From contig CAJJDP010000009.1 in the NCBI GenBank assembly GCA_905182995.1, forward strand, positions 689,820-753,819: DNA of 64,000 nt, written 5' to 3'. The notes below the pieces were generated by a model. That model had not been told where the DNA came from, made no database searches, and worked only from the letters and a program-made list of their open reading frames with translations. Shown piece after piece: positions 53,161 to 64,000 of this stretch. Source of the stretch: Paramecium octaurelia (lineage: Eukaryota; Ciliophora; Oligohymenophorea; Peniculida; Parameciidae). Each line of letters starts with the position of its first letter. Within the stretch, counting starts at the first letter, position 1. The translations under genes were made by a program, and so were the position numbers.

Positions 53161-54801
53161 ATGTTGAAGTTATAAACCGTATTAAGAGGATTTGAGGAAA
53201 ACGGATTAAAATAGGAAATTTTGTATAAGGCTGATGAAATATTGGCTAAATTAGATATGATGGGCAGGAAGGAATTTAATAGAGATATCGCAGAATAATT
53301 ATTTCAATAATGCAAACCGACTCAATTGAATATGAAAGTAGTATTTAGACTTGCAGATATTGGCCAAACAATCTAAGATGCAATATAGATGTTAGAAGAA
53401 AAAGTGTAGAATGCAGAATAATAATTAAAATAAATATAATAAAATAAAGCTATTTGCGAAAATCAATTAGCTGAAACATGTTTGTTATAAATCTATAATT
53501 AGCTGTTTATTCGAATACTAGATACATATTTCTGACTCTGTTATGTATAAAAAACGTTCCTTAACAGTTAAAATATACAAATTGTCACATCTAATTAACT
53601 TTAGGAGTTATAAATTAAATTGCTAAACCAGAATAATAATAATACGATAAAGCCAATCCTGAATTTAATCAAGATTTTGAATTGTAAATTTGCATTAATA
53701 CAAATCTATTAGTTCAGTTCCCCCACTTCTCTCATCTCTATAGATTCAATTTTACATCAGAACAGATAACTCTTTACCCACTCTATGGGGCCAAGCCAAA
53801 TTGAACATTCAATAGTTGGACGACTAAGTCATAAAACAAGTTGAATTAAAATTACTAGATCCTGTGGGTAGAGAACTTGGCTCTTCTGTTTCCTTAGAAG
53901 CGTAAGTTGTGTTAAACAAGGTAAATTTATGTTGCTATCATTTACACAGCACCAATACTTATAGGCCTAATTATAGAAATTTGAATAGAAAATGGTCACT
54001 TTAGATAGTGATTTGATAGAATATAAAAACAATATAGAAGAAATTGAAAGACCATTCAAAGTTAAATAATTTTCTAAAGAATAAAATAATAAGCAATTGT
54101 CATCAAATATCTTTAATTAACAATTAAAATCATCGTAAAATTAGTAAGAAGCAGACCATAATATCAATGAAATAGATTAATAATAACACTAAATAAATTC
54201 TCCTTAAGAATAAGTATGGTCTATTCTCTAGTCTGATAAATAAGTAGAAATACAAGATTAAACACCAGAAGCCCCAGAAGTTCTTCAACGTGGTGTTATC
54301 ATATTCACAATTTATGGTTTGATCACCTTATTTGTTTGTTCTGCTAAACCTTCATTTTTAGATGTATAATAACAATTCCCTCATAATATAGGTGTTAGTC
54401 TGTCATGGATTGATGTTAACCATTTTGATGGATAGATTTGAGCCACTTCATATTAAATTAGTAGGGGCAGGACTACTTGCTTCAATATTATACGATATTT
54501 TGTGGATGAAGCAATATCATGTATAAACTACTTATAAGCCTAGTTATGGTGGTATAGTAACGATAAAAATAATCCAGAATGGGGGTTGAATGCTATTAAT
54601 TTATTAAGGTTCGTTTTAATCTTTACTTATATGTAATTCATCTACAAAGTATTTTACTTAATTTATTAGTAGTTTATTGTATGTTATTATTTATTTTAAT
54701 TTCATAGAGAATCAATTGACCCGACTAAAAGATATGTTTTTACTATTTGGAAAATACAATATAAAGTGGGTAACAGTCGAGAAAGTATTTCTTGGTAATG
54801 A
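53161..54801 (+). CDS. C2-domain multi-pass membrane protein
   Basis: 502 residues in six exons (53161-53479, 53503-53683, 53713-53920, 53950-54363, 54392-54520 and 54544-54801). Introns are 23-29 nt; the first has a GTT donor. An N-terminal coiled coil (~1-105) precedes a C2-like beta sandwich (YIFLTLLCIKNVPQQL, FNQDFEFSVPPL, QIQFYIRTDN, WGQAKLNIQQLDD). A Gln-rich linker follows, then three or four TM helices (VIIFTIYGLITLFVCS, VCHGLMLTILMD, LVGAGLLASILYDILW, RFVLIFTYMQFIYKVFYLIY). The C2 lacks an obvious full set of Ca2+-binding aspartates. A further 3' exon beyond 54801 is possible. No known protein with this layout was recognised. Confidence 0.75.
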
Positions 54802-55205
54802 TAAGATTTTAACTATATTATACAATTTTTTGCTTTAATTTTTAGTTTATATTAATTATATCAAAGGATTATGTCAATACTTTCATTTCATCTAGAGAAC
54901 TTGTATTCAATACAAGCCATTTCTTTTGATAAATAGATATCTTTATGACTTTTTATGATTTATTTTTTCTTCTCAATTCATTTCTTATTATTCATTAATG
55001 CTTTTGTCAAACATCATGTTACATTAACATAATATAAATTTGATTTCAAAAAGTTTAATATTATTCTTCAGAAAATTAAATTACTTTTATAATCTCTATT
55101 TACTACCCTAGGTATAGCTTATAATCCATTATTTCACAACCTACTCTTATACCATCATATTAAGTAATATAATATAAAGGAATTTCAAATAACAATAATA
55201 TAATT
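54802..55205. other. AT-rich region, possible extra 3' exon
   Basis: 404 bp between convergent genes. A short frame (KDYVNTFISSRELVFNTSHF) around 54850-54930 looks coding and may belong to the C2 gene through a ~51-nt intron, but the phase is ambiguous. Confidence 0.3.
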
Positions 55206-56297
55206 TCATTCCAACTTTGAATTTTTCGCTGCTTGTTTAATGGCTTCAATCATTTAATTCCAAAATTCTTCAACAACTACTTTTCTACCAAACTCTAGTG
55301 TTGGTTCTAATCCAAGCACTCCTTATTTATCAACTACTGTTCTCCCATAGCATAATTTTGATTCACAATCCACAGCCACAAATAACGGTTTGGTTATGTA
55401 AAGTTCAGGATGAAGAGGATAAAATACAGCAACAGCTATTATAGAAGTGAAGATGAAATTTACGATCATGAATAGGAGGGTAATCGAATTCTTAAGCTTT
55501 GTAAGCTGCTTAGAATTCTTAAAGCATTTCTAAACACCAATCTGAAAACTTTGTATTGATAGCTTTGATCCTTTATTACAATGATTCAACTAATTAGCAT
55601 GTCTATATATTTAATTAATTGAGTACATAAGTTAGATCTAATGCAATCATCACTAATTTTAATTGATGTTATTTGCAAGTGTCAATTACAAATTATGCTG
55701 CTTCTGGATCTGAATAAATGTTATATTCAGAATTTGGTGTAACATTTCCGAATCCTGATGTTCCCCCCATAAAAACAATCTCCTAAATTTAAGGAATGAT
55801 ATCTGGGTGATCCCTCAATAAAATTGCTATATTCGTTTGTGGGCCAGTTATTACTATTACGAACTATAACTCTTAAGTTGTGAATACCTTCTAATCCCCA
55901 GCAGTTTATTTGATTAAGTCATACAATGGGATATTTTCGACTGGTTCAAAATTTTTGATTAACTTATCTGCTGCGTATAGTCCTTTAAATTTTGTAAAAA
56001 CAATCATTACCCTGATTCCCATGCATTTTTGTAGTAGCCCTAACAGATTTTAATGAACATTCTGCTCCTTTGAATACTGGTACATTGGATCTGCCAACCG
56101 AACTTAATAATCTAATTGTATTATTTGTACAGTTTTCAAGACTATGTCGTTATGTGAATCAAATACCATGTATTACCAAAACAAGTTGAGATTCCCAATA
56201 AATTTGACTTGGGATGAAACAATGCCAAAATGATTGCCATAGCATCATCATTACCGACATCACAATCTAACCAGATATTAACTTTTTCAACTTCCAT
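55206..56297 (-). CDS. inosine-uridine-type nucleoside hydrolase
   Basis: 336 residues. The N-terminal Ca2+-binding motif is [14 protein letters not shown] (DxDxxxDD). It is followed by [56 protein letters not shown] (nucleoside-binding), SDPEAA and YPPIHDPVAVFY. These are the conserved blocks of IUNH enzymes that hydrolyse ribonucleosides to base and ribose in purine/pyrimidine salvage. Introns: 56142-56166 (25 nt), 55983-56010 (28 nt, AAG acceptor) and 55436-55463 (28 nt). Each splice restores family alignment. Probably cytosolic: no signal peptide. Confidence 0.93.
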
Positions 56298-56340
56298 AAA
56301 TATATGAATTAATATTAATAATATTTATTATCATTCATTG

Positions 56341-58719
56341 TCAACATTAAAACTCCTTTTATACAAATATTCTGCCTATAATATAATAAGGTTTAAATAC
56401 CAAAAATTCAACTGGATCATCTGGTAATATATGTGCCACTTCCACCAATCCTTCATTTAATACTGGAACTACAAAATCCATTAAATAGTTTCTAAAAGGA
56501 AATTGTTTAACTTATTATAATTCTTATTCTTGTTCTTAAATGTATTTAGTGTACTTTGTAACCAAACCTTATCTGTTGTCCTTTTTTACTTTTGTAATCT
56601 CTTTCCAAATTTGTATAGCTTATTTTCTGGTATATTTAATAGTTAAATCTTTAATTCTCTGTAAGTTAAAATATTGAATGATTAATTCTTATTCATTTTA
56701 TAAGTAATTATAAGGTCTTCCATTCTATTAATCTTAAATAAATAAATTACTCTTTCAATATAGATTCTCAAATCTTCAAAAGTGTCATGATTTGTTTTCT
56801 TTCTTGGATCAATGAAATAGGCATCTAAATTTTTTTCACTAAAGAAATTAATTAATTTTCTGTTATAATCAAAATTATCAGTTTTCCCTAATGGTTTGAT
56901 TACTATATAAGATTCTGGGAAAAAATCTTCTGGTTTTGGACCACCTTCTTATTCCTCCTCTTATTACTCTTCCTCCTATTATTCTTCTTCTTATGGTTCT
57001 TCTTATTATTATTCATCTTATTATTATTCCTCATTTTGTTCTTATTCAATAGGATCTCCATTCTCATCAACAGCAGGTTCCTGAGATTGCTGTTTTACTT
57101 CTTCAGAAACAACTGGTTTCTTTTTTGGTTTTTTCTTCATTTTGAGTTTCTATTTATTTGGATAGAAGATAAAATCAGCCTCTTCAAAGTAATTTGGAAA
57201 ATTCTATAAAATAAATCCTCTGTTTTAACAGTCATTTTAGCTTAATCTCCACTTGATTACTTTATAATAAATCTTTAATTATTCTGACAATTATGCAGGA
57301 GCTTAACTATTAATATATTCTTGAATAGCAGGCCATAATTCATTAAAATCTTCTTGCATATCTGATGGGAACACATAATTTGGATCTTAAGCATCTTTAA
57401 ATATTTATTCTTAATTGATCACTGGAATTCTATAATGATCGCTAATCATAGTCAAAATATCTTAAAATCTCATATTTTCAGCTTTAGATTCCATAATTAT
57501 TTTGATTGGTCTTAATTTATGTATTGATGTGAATTCTTATAAGATTTTCTTAGCATTTAAAGCTATTCCTTTTTCACAATGCCATTCAAAATCAGATGGA
57601 GTTTCTTCATTTCCAATGAACATTTGAGATGGTTTGCAATCCAAATGTAATCTAAAGCAATCCATTTCCTCAGGAGTGAAATCCTTAAAAAAGTCATCAT
57701 TTTCTTCAATCCAACCACTTCCAACTCCAGTTGCAATACCTTATATTATAGCTTTTTGTGTTCTATCTTTAGTATTATCAACTGCAAAAATGTAATTTGA
57801 TTCTGGAATAGATTCAGAGACCTTAACAATCATTTTCACTAGATCAGTTATATGAACTGTGGGAACTTTATTATTTCCATCTGGCTAATAACTTAATTTG
57901 TATGGCTATTATAACCATGCTTTCTTTTTATTAATTTGAATGCTATACTTTAAAATATTTTTAAAAGAGTATTTCTCCTTTGCCATATATTAATCCTGCA
58001 CAAACAACTATTACTTTTAAGTTGTCCTTCTACAGACTCAATACCATATCCTCCCATTCTTTTAATTGCTAATATTAGGATGAGGCACTTCTCAACTTAT
58101 AATCACCTTCTTCCCAAGGTACATATTCTATAATCTCAGGAACTTCATTAATTGGTTATTACTAAACCTATTATTATTCTTGTTCTTATTCTTAATTTTC
58201 ATCTTCTTTTGGCTCTTGATTTTCTTCTGTTTCCTCCTTCTTTTATTATTATTCTTGCTACTCCTATGGTTCTCCCTCCTATTCTTCATCTGGTTTTTTC
58301 TCCACTTTTGGTTTTACTTTATCTGGCATAGCACTCCATGTTAAAACTGTGGAAACTAGAATAAGCACCTTTCAATAGCATAGTCTTATACCTTCTGTTC
58401 TTCTAGGGTGGTTTTGCTGTTCCTAAAGATATCGCATACATAATCTAAATCTTATTGAGTTGCAGAGGCTACATCATACACATACACATCGCATTCTTCA
58501 AGCATCTTTTTTCGAGACAACTTGGGTTTGTATCTAAGATATCAAATTTTCATACCGTTTCAATATTTTCTTAAAACCCTTTGGAGGCATCTTATTTGGA
58601 TCATCAATAGTATAAGTTGCCATATGGACTCCTTCTTCAGTATCTTCCTTTACTAATTAAGCGTAGAATTCTTAGCCTAATGGACTATCTAAATTATTGA
58701 TAAAATATCTCTTTGACAT
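56341..58719 (-). CDS. AK7: adenylate kinase 7-like ciliary protein
   Basis: 760 residues. N-terminal NAD(P)-binding-like half (FINNLDSPLGQEFYAQL, KVLILVSTVLTW, GLIYGKGEILF, VPTVHITDLVKM). The adenylate-kinase-like region includes WRLSQNDCQNRGFILQNFP, the LID-type segment. The C-terminal Dpy-30 motif is RNYLMDFVVPVLNEGLVEV. The domain order matches AK7 of motile cilia. The expected P-loop GPPxxGKS is not present; the position reads KIIMESKAENMRFQ, so kinase activity is doubtful. Two Glu/Gln-rich linkers use many TAA/TAG codons. Introns: 58534-58555, 58369-58391 (AAG), 57924-57948 (AAG) and 56725-56750. It starts 65 bp from the next minus-strand gene. Confidence 0.88.
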
Positions 58720-58783
58720 TTTTAATTTTTTATTAAATTTATAGTTAAAATATATAATAATTAAAAGTGATACAAAATTAACA

Positions 58784-59368
58784 TCAGACTCTACTACTCT
58801 TGAGTATTTATTTGAATATTAAGGGTAGCCTGCTTTCTTATTTTACTTCGTTCTTTTTTTTTTAACATTATTATTTTTTTTATTTCGCCCCAACGGTTCT
58901 TAAAAAGTTGCTTAAACCCTCCAAGTAGTTAATTTCCCCTTATTATGCAACTTAGACGGGATCAATATTCAGATCATAACATTGATTTGATTCAGATAAA
59001 GTTCCGGTTGATAAATTGTCATTCTCCATCTCTTAATTCTATTATTTTTCAAAAATTTTGATTTCTGAAGGGGCTGTTTACTCTTGGACAATTTGGTTTC
59101 GTGGAGAAAATTAATTCTCACCAGACCTGTTCTTTTTTAAATTTAAACTCTCATCCTCAGTTTAGTCAATTGATTAAAGGATGCATTTCCCTGAGAATTC
59201 TTCTGATAGAGCTTGAAATTCTTCATAATATTCTTCAGAATTTATTTAAAAATCCGTTAATCCATAATTATCTTCATCTGAGATTGATTTGGACTTAGGC
59301 TTAATTTCAATTATCTTTTTAGTTTTCCTGACTAAAGCTTTGATATATATTCTTTCTTAGGAATTCAT
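58784..59368 (-). CDS. acidic/basic low-complexity protein, unknown
   Basis: 194-residue intron-less frame, MNSQERIYIKALVRKTKK. The middle is acidic (EEYYEEFQALSEEF) and the C-terminus is Lys/Gln-rich (KQKKQQ). No domain recognised. Stop TGA at 58784-58786. Confidence 0.6.
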
Positions 59369-59613
59369 TAATTTTAAATATGATCTTATTCTTTTTTAAA
59401 CGCATTTAAACTTATCTAATTCTACTTAGTATGATTTCTATTATATTAATAGAGTTTATAATTCTAATGGAATACTAGAAATAATGTGTTATAATAAGGT
59501 AATAAATTGAAATTCTACTTCTCTAATTCTCATAGATTAGAATTATTAATATGCTAGAAGATTTTCCATTTTGATAATTTAATAGAGTTTGAAACATAAG
59601 TGGAAGATGAGAT
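59369..59613. other. short intergenic spacer
   Basis: 245 bp of AT-rich sequence; nothing recognised. Confidence 0.3.
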
Positions 59614-60330
59614 TCATTAATAAGAATATTAATTTATAAGATATTCATTTATCATCCTTTAAGCATTCCAATTTAGTTTTAGTGATGACAATTATTCTTA
59701 TGAGATTGTTATTTATTTTGTTTATGTAATTTTTGCATTTTATTGAATTTATAATAAATTATTAATTTAATTAGTTCCTCTTTAGATTTTAGGTTTTACA
59801 ATTAGTTCTGTTTTCTAAATCACAGGATCAGAGCCCTTACGTTTTCCTCTCTTCTCAGGTAATAACTGCTCACTCATATCTGATGTAGTTGATTAATTTT
59901 CTTTTTTCGAATAATAAGTGGACGAGGTCTCAGCAGTTGACCATTTTAATGATTTCTTCTTTCTTTAAGGCAAGATCCCTATTTCTTCACTCATAATTTC
60001 ATCATTTTCATTGGAAATATCGTCACTATCATATTGTTGTTCTGACTTTGTAGCTTTAAATTCTTCTTCCTCAGTCTAATATTTTTCTCTATCATATTAA
60101 TTTTTAAAAACATAAACTTCAGCCTTTAGATTGAGTTTCTCGCAAATCAAATAATGATTTCCAACCTTACAATCAAACTTACATTATTCATCTATTTTTA
60201 ATGGTTTGCTCTTCTATTGGATGAATGTAAACGTCAATCCCTCTTCTTGTTTATTTTTAATAATCAGTTTATCCGTTTTTAAGAGATATACCCTACAGGG
60301 AATCATCTCTTCATTGAAAATGGTAATCAT
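59614..60330 (-). CDS. small protein with conserved N-terminal fold, unknown
   Basis: 238-residue frame, MITIFNEEMIPCRVYLL. The first ~85 residues are balanced beta/alpha sequence; the rest is acidic then Ser/Lys-rich. The last ~45 residues are Asn/Gln/Ile-rich and may be 3' non-coding sequence reached through a missed intron. The frame is also open upstream to 60576, but the intervening sequence is typical intergenic AT, so the ATG at 60330 is preferred. Function unknown. Confidence 0.55.
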
Positions 60331-60400
60331 TAATTAAATACTTATAAAATATTAAATAATATTAAAAAATGTTTTCAATAATTTAAGGAGATATATTTGT

Positions 60401-60558
60401 TCAATAAGCACAAGCAATTGCTTTACCCTCAGATTAATCAATGCAAGATTCCCCTGGTTTGAGATAATAAGCATATGATCTCTTAGGTCGTCACAATATT
60501 TAATAGCCATGCAACAATTACTTATTAAAATAAAAACCAGGATCAATTTAATGCTCAT
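60401..60558 (-). CDS. possible small secreted Cys-containing protein
   Basis: ATG at 60558 opens a signal-peptide-like sequence (MSIKLILVFILISNCCMA) followed by IKYCDD. A different frame then continues with a coherent Cys-containing tail (YYLKPGESCIDQSEGKA) to TGA at 60401-60403. The two halves are offset by one nucleotide near 60490 and no intron explains this. Either a frameshifted small gene or coincidence. Confidence 0.3.
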
Positions 60559-60624
60559 AAGCAATAACTCTTCCAATAAATCACAAAGATTTTAAATATA
60601 TAATACATTGTATTGTTCCAAAAT

Positions 60625-63600
60625 ATGACGGCAAATAACAATTGCAATCACTTAATTAGTTAAGACAATTATTTCATAATATGTATTAAATCTATTAGAA
60701 ATTAGTTTTAAAGAAATATATGATAATAAAATAAAATCCATTTTAATACCAACACTTGGATGTGGCAATGCGGGCTTCACTCCAGATGAATCCTTCATGG
60801 TTCTTAAAGAGATAATTCAAAAATGCAGGGATAAGATTAAGGATGTTCACATTAAATTGGTTTTATATGAAGCATCCCTCTTAGATTTTGCAAGTGACTA
60901 TTTTTAAGATCTGTTTCAAACATAGACACTTGAATAGAAAAGTTTATTCAATAACTCAAGTTAATAGAAAAATTAAAATGCTATTAATTAACAATAAAAC
61001 TAATAGCAAAAAATAAACTTTGTAGAAATTGATGATTTTTAAAATGTTTAAATTCCAAATCATTAAAATTATCCATAATTCAATAATTAAAACTAACCTT
61101 TAAAAAATTATAAATCTAACAATATAAACTAAAATGTTCCAAAAGATTAAGAAATAAGATATTATAATAATGATTTATTATAAAAACCTATAAATTAATT
61201 ACCTATAGCAAGCAATCAAAACAAAAATAATAATTACTAAAAAGAATACCAACAAAACTTACCTTCTAATAATTAAAAGGTTATTTCTAATTAAAATTAA
61301 CCAATTAATTTAAATTCGAGTTAACCTCCACAAATAGTTTAAGCATAATAGTCCTAATATTAATAACCTCTTTACAAATCCGTTCCACTTTAATAATAGA
61401 GTAAGATGTTTATTTCTCTATATATTGATATATTTGATGAAAATTAAGAATAAATATAGAATAGAATAGACTTACTAAAATTTTTGATGGAGGTTTGTTA
61501 AGATGTATATCATCTTCATTAGAAATTATTAAAGAATGAAAAAAATCTTGAATAAATTAATAAGTAGTTCAATTACAAATTGTCTTATAAGGTATCTGAA
61601 AACCTTAAAGAAATTCACCCTTTCTGTCCCCCTGAAATGTTGGAATCCTAATACGTATCTTCGACGCATGATTCATTTGCAATTGGTGTGCTTTTCAAAA
61701 TGATCTTAAATAATAAATTTTAAAACCAAAAAGGTATCTTAATTCATTTAAGAAATAGATTAATAATTTACAGAATTCCAACTAAAAGCAGATATATAGA
61801 TTTCTGATACTACTTCTGATAGATTAGAAATTATACAGCTATTTCATTTTCTATCCTAATAAGAAGAATAGCTAAGCAATACCGAAGAGCATTTCAAAAT
61901 TGAAAAAGAAATGAAACAATTTTATATATAGCCTAATATTATGTAAAGGATATAAGAACAAAAAAAAAAAATGCTGGGCTTAGCTACCAAAAAAAATAAT
62001 TTTGATTCACAATTGTTACTAGGTTCTTTATAAAAACCTATCGAAAATAAAGGAGAAAATTTAAATTAAGATCTAAAATAAAAATCAACTGAGAATTATT
62101 TCAATAAAATTTAATATACGGATTAATAATTTCAATAAAAAATTGAAAAATTAGACAATTTACATCAAAGAATAAATAAAGATTAAGATGATTCATTTTA
62201 GGAACTAAATTTAAACTCACCCCAATAATTTTAATAGAATGGGATCTAAAATGACCGTTAATTGGTATAACAACAACCAAAATTACCTAAAATTGATTGT
62301 GTTGCCATTCCAGTTAATAAATATAATTTTAAATAAAGCTTACCTCCTTTTATTAAATTAGGGTCTTTAAATACTGTACTAGAAGATATTGTCAATTTAG
62401 CTTAAAATGATAAAGAACATTTCTTGCAATCAGTAAGAACAAATGTGCCAGCTCTTGATTGTAATTATGTCTTACTGGTTTTTTGTCCAAATCAAGACAA
62501 GACGGTTGGAAGACAGATATAACTAGCTAATTGTTTTCGAGACATGTAATTGTTTTTATAAACCAAGATTATTATATTCTTTAAAGTGTTTGAAGCTTTA
62601 TACTTGTTGTCTATGCTTAGATGACATATATAATAACTTAATAGAGGATTAAACTGATTTACCTAAGGATACTCCAATCAAATCTTTTTAAGAAGCAATT
62701 AACAAATATCCTGATAATTTAAATTGGAATGAAATATATTTTAATAATAAAAATTGGATTGTTGTAAGCAAAGGTAATAGAATAATCCATCTTATAACTT
62801 AGATCCTCTAAAATTTAAGTTGCATGGAATATCAGTTTCCATTTATAAATAAGACATTACTGAAATAAAAGGAATAGATGCTATTGTAAATGCAGCAAAC
62901 AATCTCCTTATGAAAGGAGGTGGAGTTTGTGGATCTATCTTTCGTGCTGCTGGTGAATATCAATTAGAATAGGAAATCAATTAATATTTTTAACAACTTG
63001 GTAGAAACTAAATTGAAAATTCAGAAGTAGTGGTTACTAATAGTTATAATCTAATGTCATTTTAAGGACCAAAATATATTTTTCATGCTGCTAGTCCTAT
63101 TTATAATCAATAAGAACCTTAGAAGTCAGTAGACTAGCTTTATAAGTGCATTATAAATGTGTATACATTAATATTAGATCAATAGATTATAAAAATGTTA
63201 GGAAATGAAATTATCATCAATTGCAATTCCAATGATTTCTTCAGGTATTTTCGGGTTTCCATTATTTAAGTGTGCTGAAGTCTTTTATTAAGCAATTCTA
63301 AATTTTAATTTTTAAACGCCTATGTCTATACACATAGTTGATGTTCTTGTTGAAAAAGTTGAAATATTTTAGATTATCTTTAAAGGTGAAAAGTTAAGGG
63401 AAATTATTCAATCAAAATTAGAGTCTGCTCCTCCAACTGATTGTTTAGTTGGCCCAATTGATCTGAAATCTTATAATTCTGGGGTTGTTAAAATGCTTAT
63501 TGAATTAGCAGGACCCTCCTTTAAAAATGAATTAGAATATAAAATAAAGTATTACTAAACGAAGGATGATATCCAATACGGTTAAAGCATCTTAATTCAA

Positions 63601-63970
63601 GGCTATAAATTAAAATTTAACAACATCTATCAAGTTTTATTGATTTCTACACCTCAAAATTTAACTGGAAATAAATCGTGTCTATTATACTAAGTCTTTT
63701 TAAAGATGTAAATTATTTCCTTTATTTAGATTGGTTGAGACATTTCTAAAGAGAAGGTTTTCTTCAATTACAATATTGATCTATGGTATTCTTCAATAAT
63801 GTTTGACTAATGAAGAGGAATTAAAAACTTATGATGGAACTAAAGCCATTAAAATATTTTTAGAAGCAATCCAGGATTTTTAATTAAAATACAACCAAGA
63901 GTGTGGGAAAATCGCAATATTATCAAATGTGCCTTAATTTTGCACTGATTGTGAATTAATTTTTAAGTGA
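60625..63970 (+). CDS. multi-macrodomain protein with kinase-like C-lobe
   Basis: About 1,068 residues. (1) N-terminal partial macrodomain ([19 protein letters not shown]). (2) Long Gln/Asn-rich linker. (3) Kinase C-lobe-like block with [21 protein letters not shown] (APE-like) and [14 protein letters not shown], lacking HRD and DFG. (4) Second macro-like region ([10 protein letters not shown]). (5) Canonical macrodomain with [20 protein letters not shown] and [19 protein letters not shown]. (6) C-terminal degenerate repeat. Introns: 60683-60713, 61734-61752 (19 nt), 62546-62567, 62761-62780, 63161-63185 and 63708-63729. Macrodomains bind or hydrolyse ADP-ribose derivatives. The 5' intron length (16 or 31 nt) is uncertain. 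No known protein of this order was recognised. Confidence 0.75.
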
Positions 63971-64000
63971 ATAAAATATATTTTGAAATATCTGTAAATT

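Noticed and set aside
60331-60576. N-terminal extension of the gene at 59614-60330
   Set aside because: In frame, but the linking sequence is typical intergenic AT and includes a separate signal-peptide-like start.

Overview
The window reads as macronuclear DNA of a ciliate, most likely Paramecium (P. tetraurelia group). It is very AT-rich. Long reading frames are recovered only if TAA and TAG are read as glutamine and TGA is the sole stop. Genes are tightly packed on both strands and are cut by tiny GT...AG introns, mostly 20-30 nt. All gene models below use that code and were built by reading frames by eye. Exon sums were checked for divisibility by three, but nothing was searched against a database.

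Layout. 0-6 kb: ribosomal protein eS8 (minus), four plus-strand low-complexity or coiled-coil genes, and a SHIPPO/ODF3-like repeat protein (minus). 6-9.4 kb: a 1,242-bp sequence present twice, joined by a single N, carrying an SCP/FCP1-type phosphatase gene; the first copy is truncated at the N. 9.7-19 kb: coiled-coil proteins, a TTLL9-like tubulin glutamylase, an alveolin-like cortical protein, a TPR-like protein, an AGC kinase and an EF-hand protein. 19.7-23.4 kb: a membrane protein resembling a decayed sensor kinase, and a CK1-family kinase. 23.7-33.3 kb: one IP3-receptor/ryanodine-type Ca2+ release channel gene of about 3,165 codons. 33.4-37 kb: a coiled-coil protein and a leucine-rich-repeat protein. 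37-38.8 kb: a CTP synthase pseudogene. 39-45 kb: an EF-hand protein, an SR/RRM/zinc-knuckle splicing-type protein, a coiled-coil gene with an internal TGA, and a small gene. 45.2-50.3 kb: two adjacent hybrid histidine kinases. 50.5-55 kb: a type I membrane protein, a coiled-coil protein and a C2-domain multi-pass membrane protein. 55-58.7 kb: a nucleoside hydrolase and an adenylate-kinase-7-like ciliary protein. 58.8-60.6 kb: small unknown genes. 60.6-64 kb: a multi-macrodomain protein with an embedded kinase-like C-lobe.

Themes. Several genes fit motile cilia and cortex biology (TTLL9, SHIPPO protein, AK7, alveolin, coiled coils). Others fit calcium and signalling (IP3R-type channel, EF-hand proteins, C2 protein, AGC and CK1 kinases, two-component kinases). 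No operon-like organisation is implied. The most unusual items are the macrodomain/pseudokinase composite gene, the CTP synthase pseudogene, the frequent AAG 3' splice sites, and the N-joined duplication, which is probably an assembly artefact.
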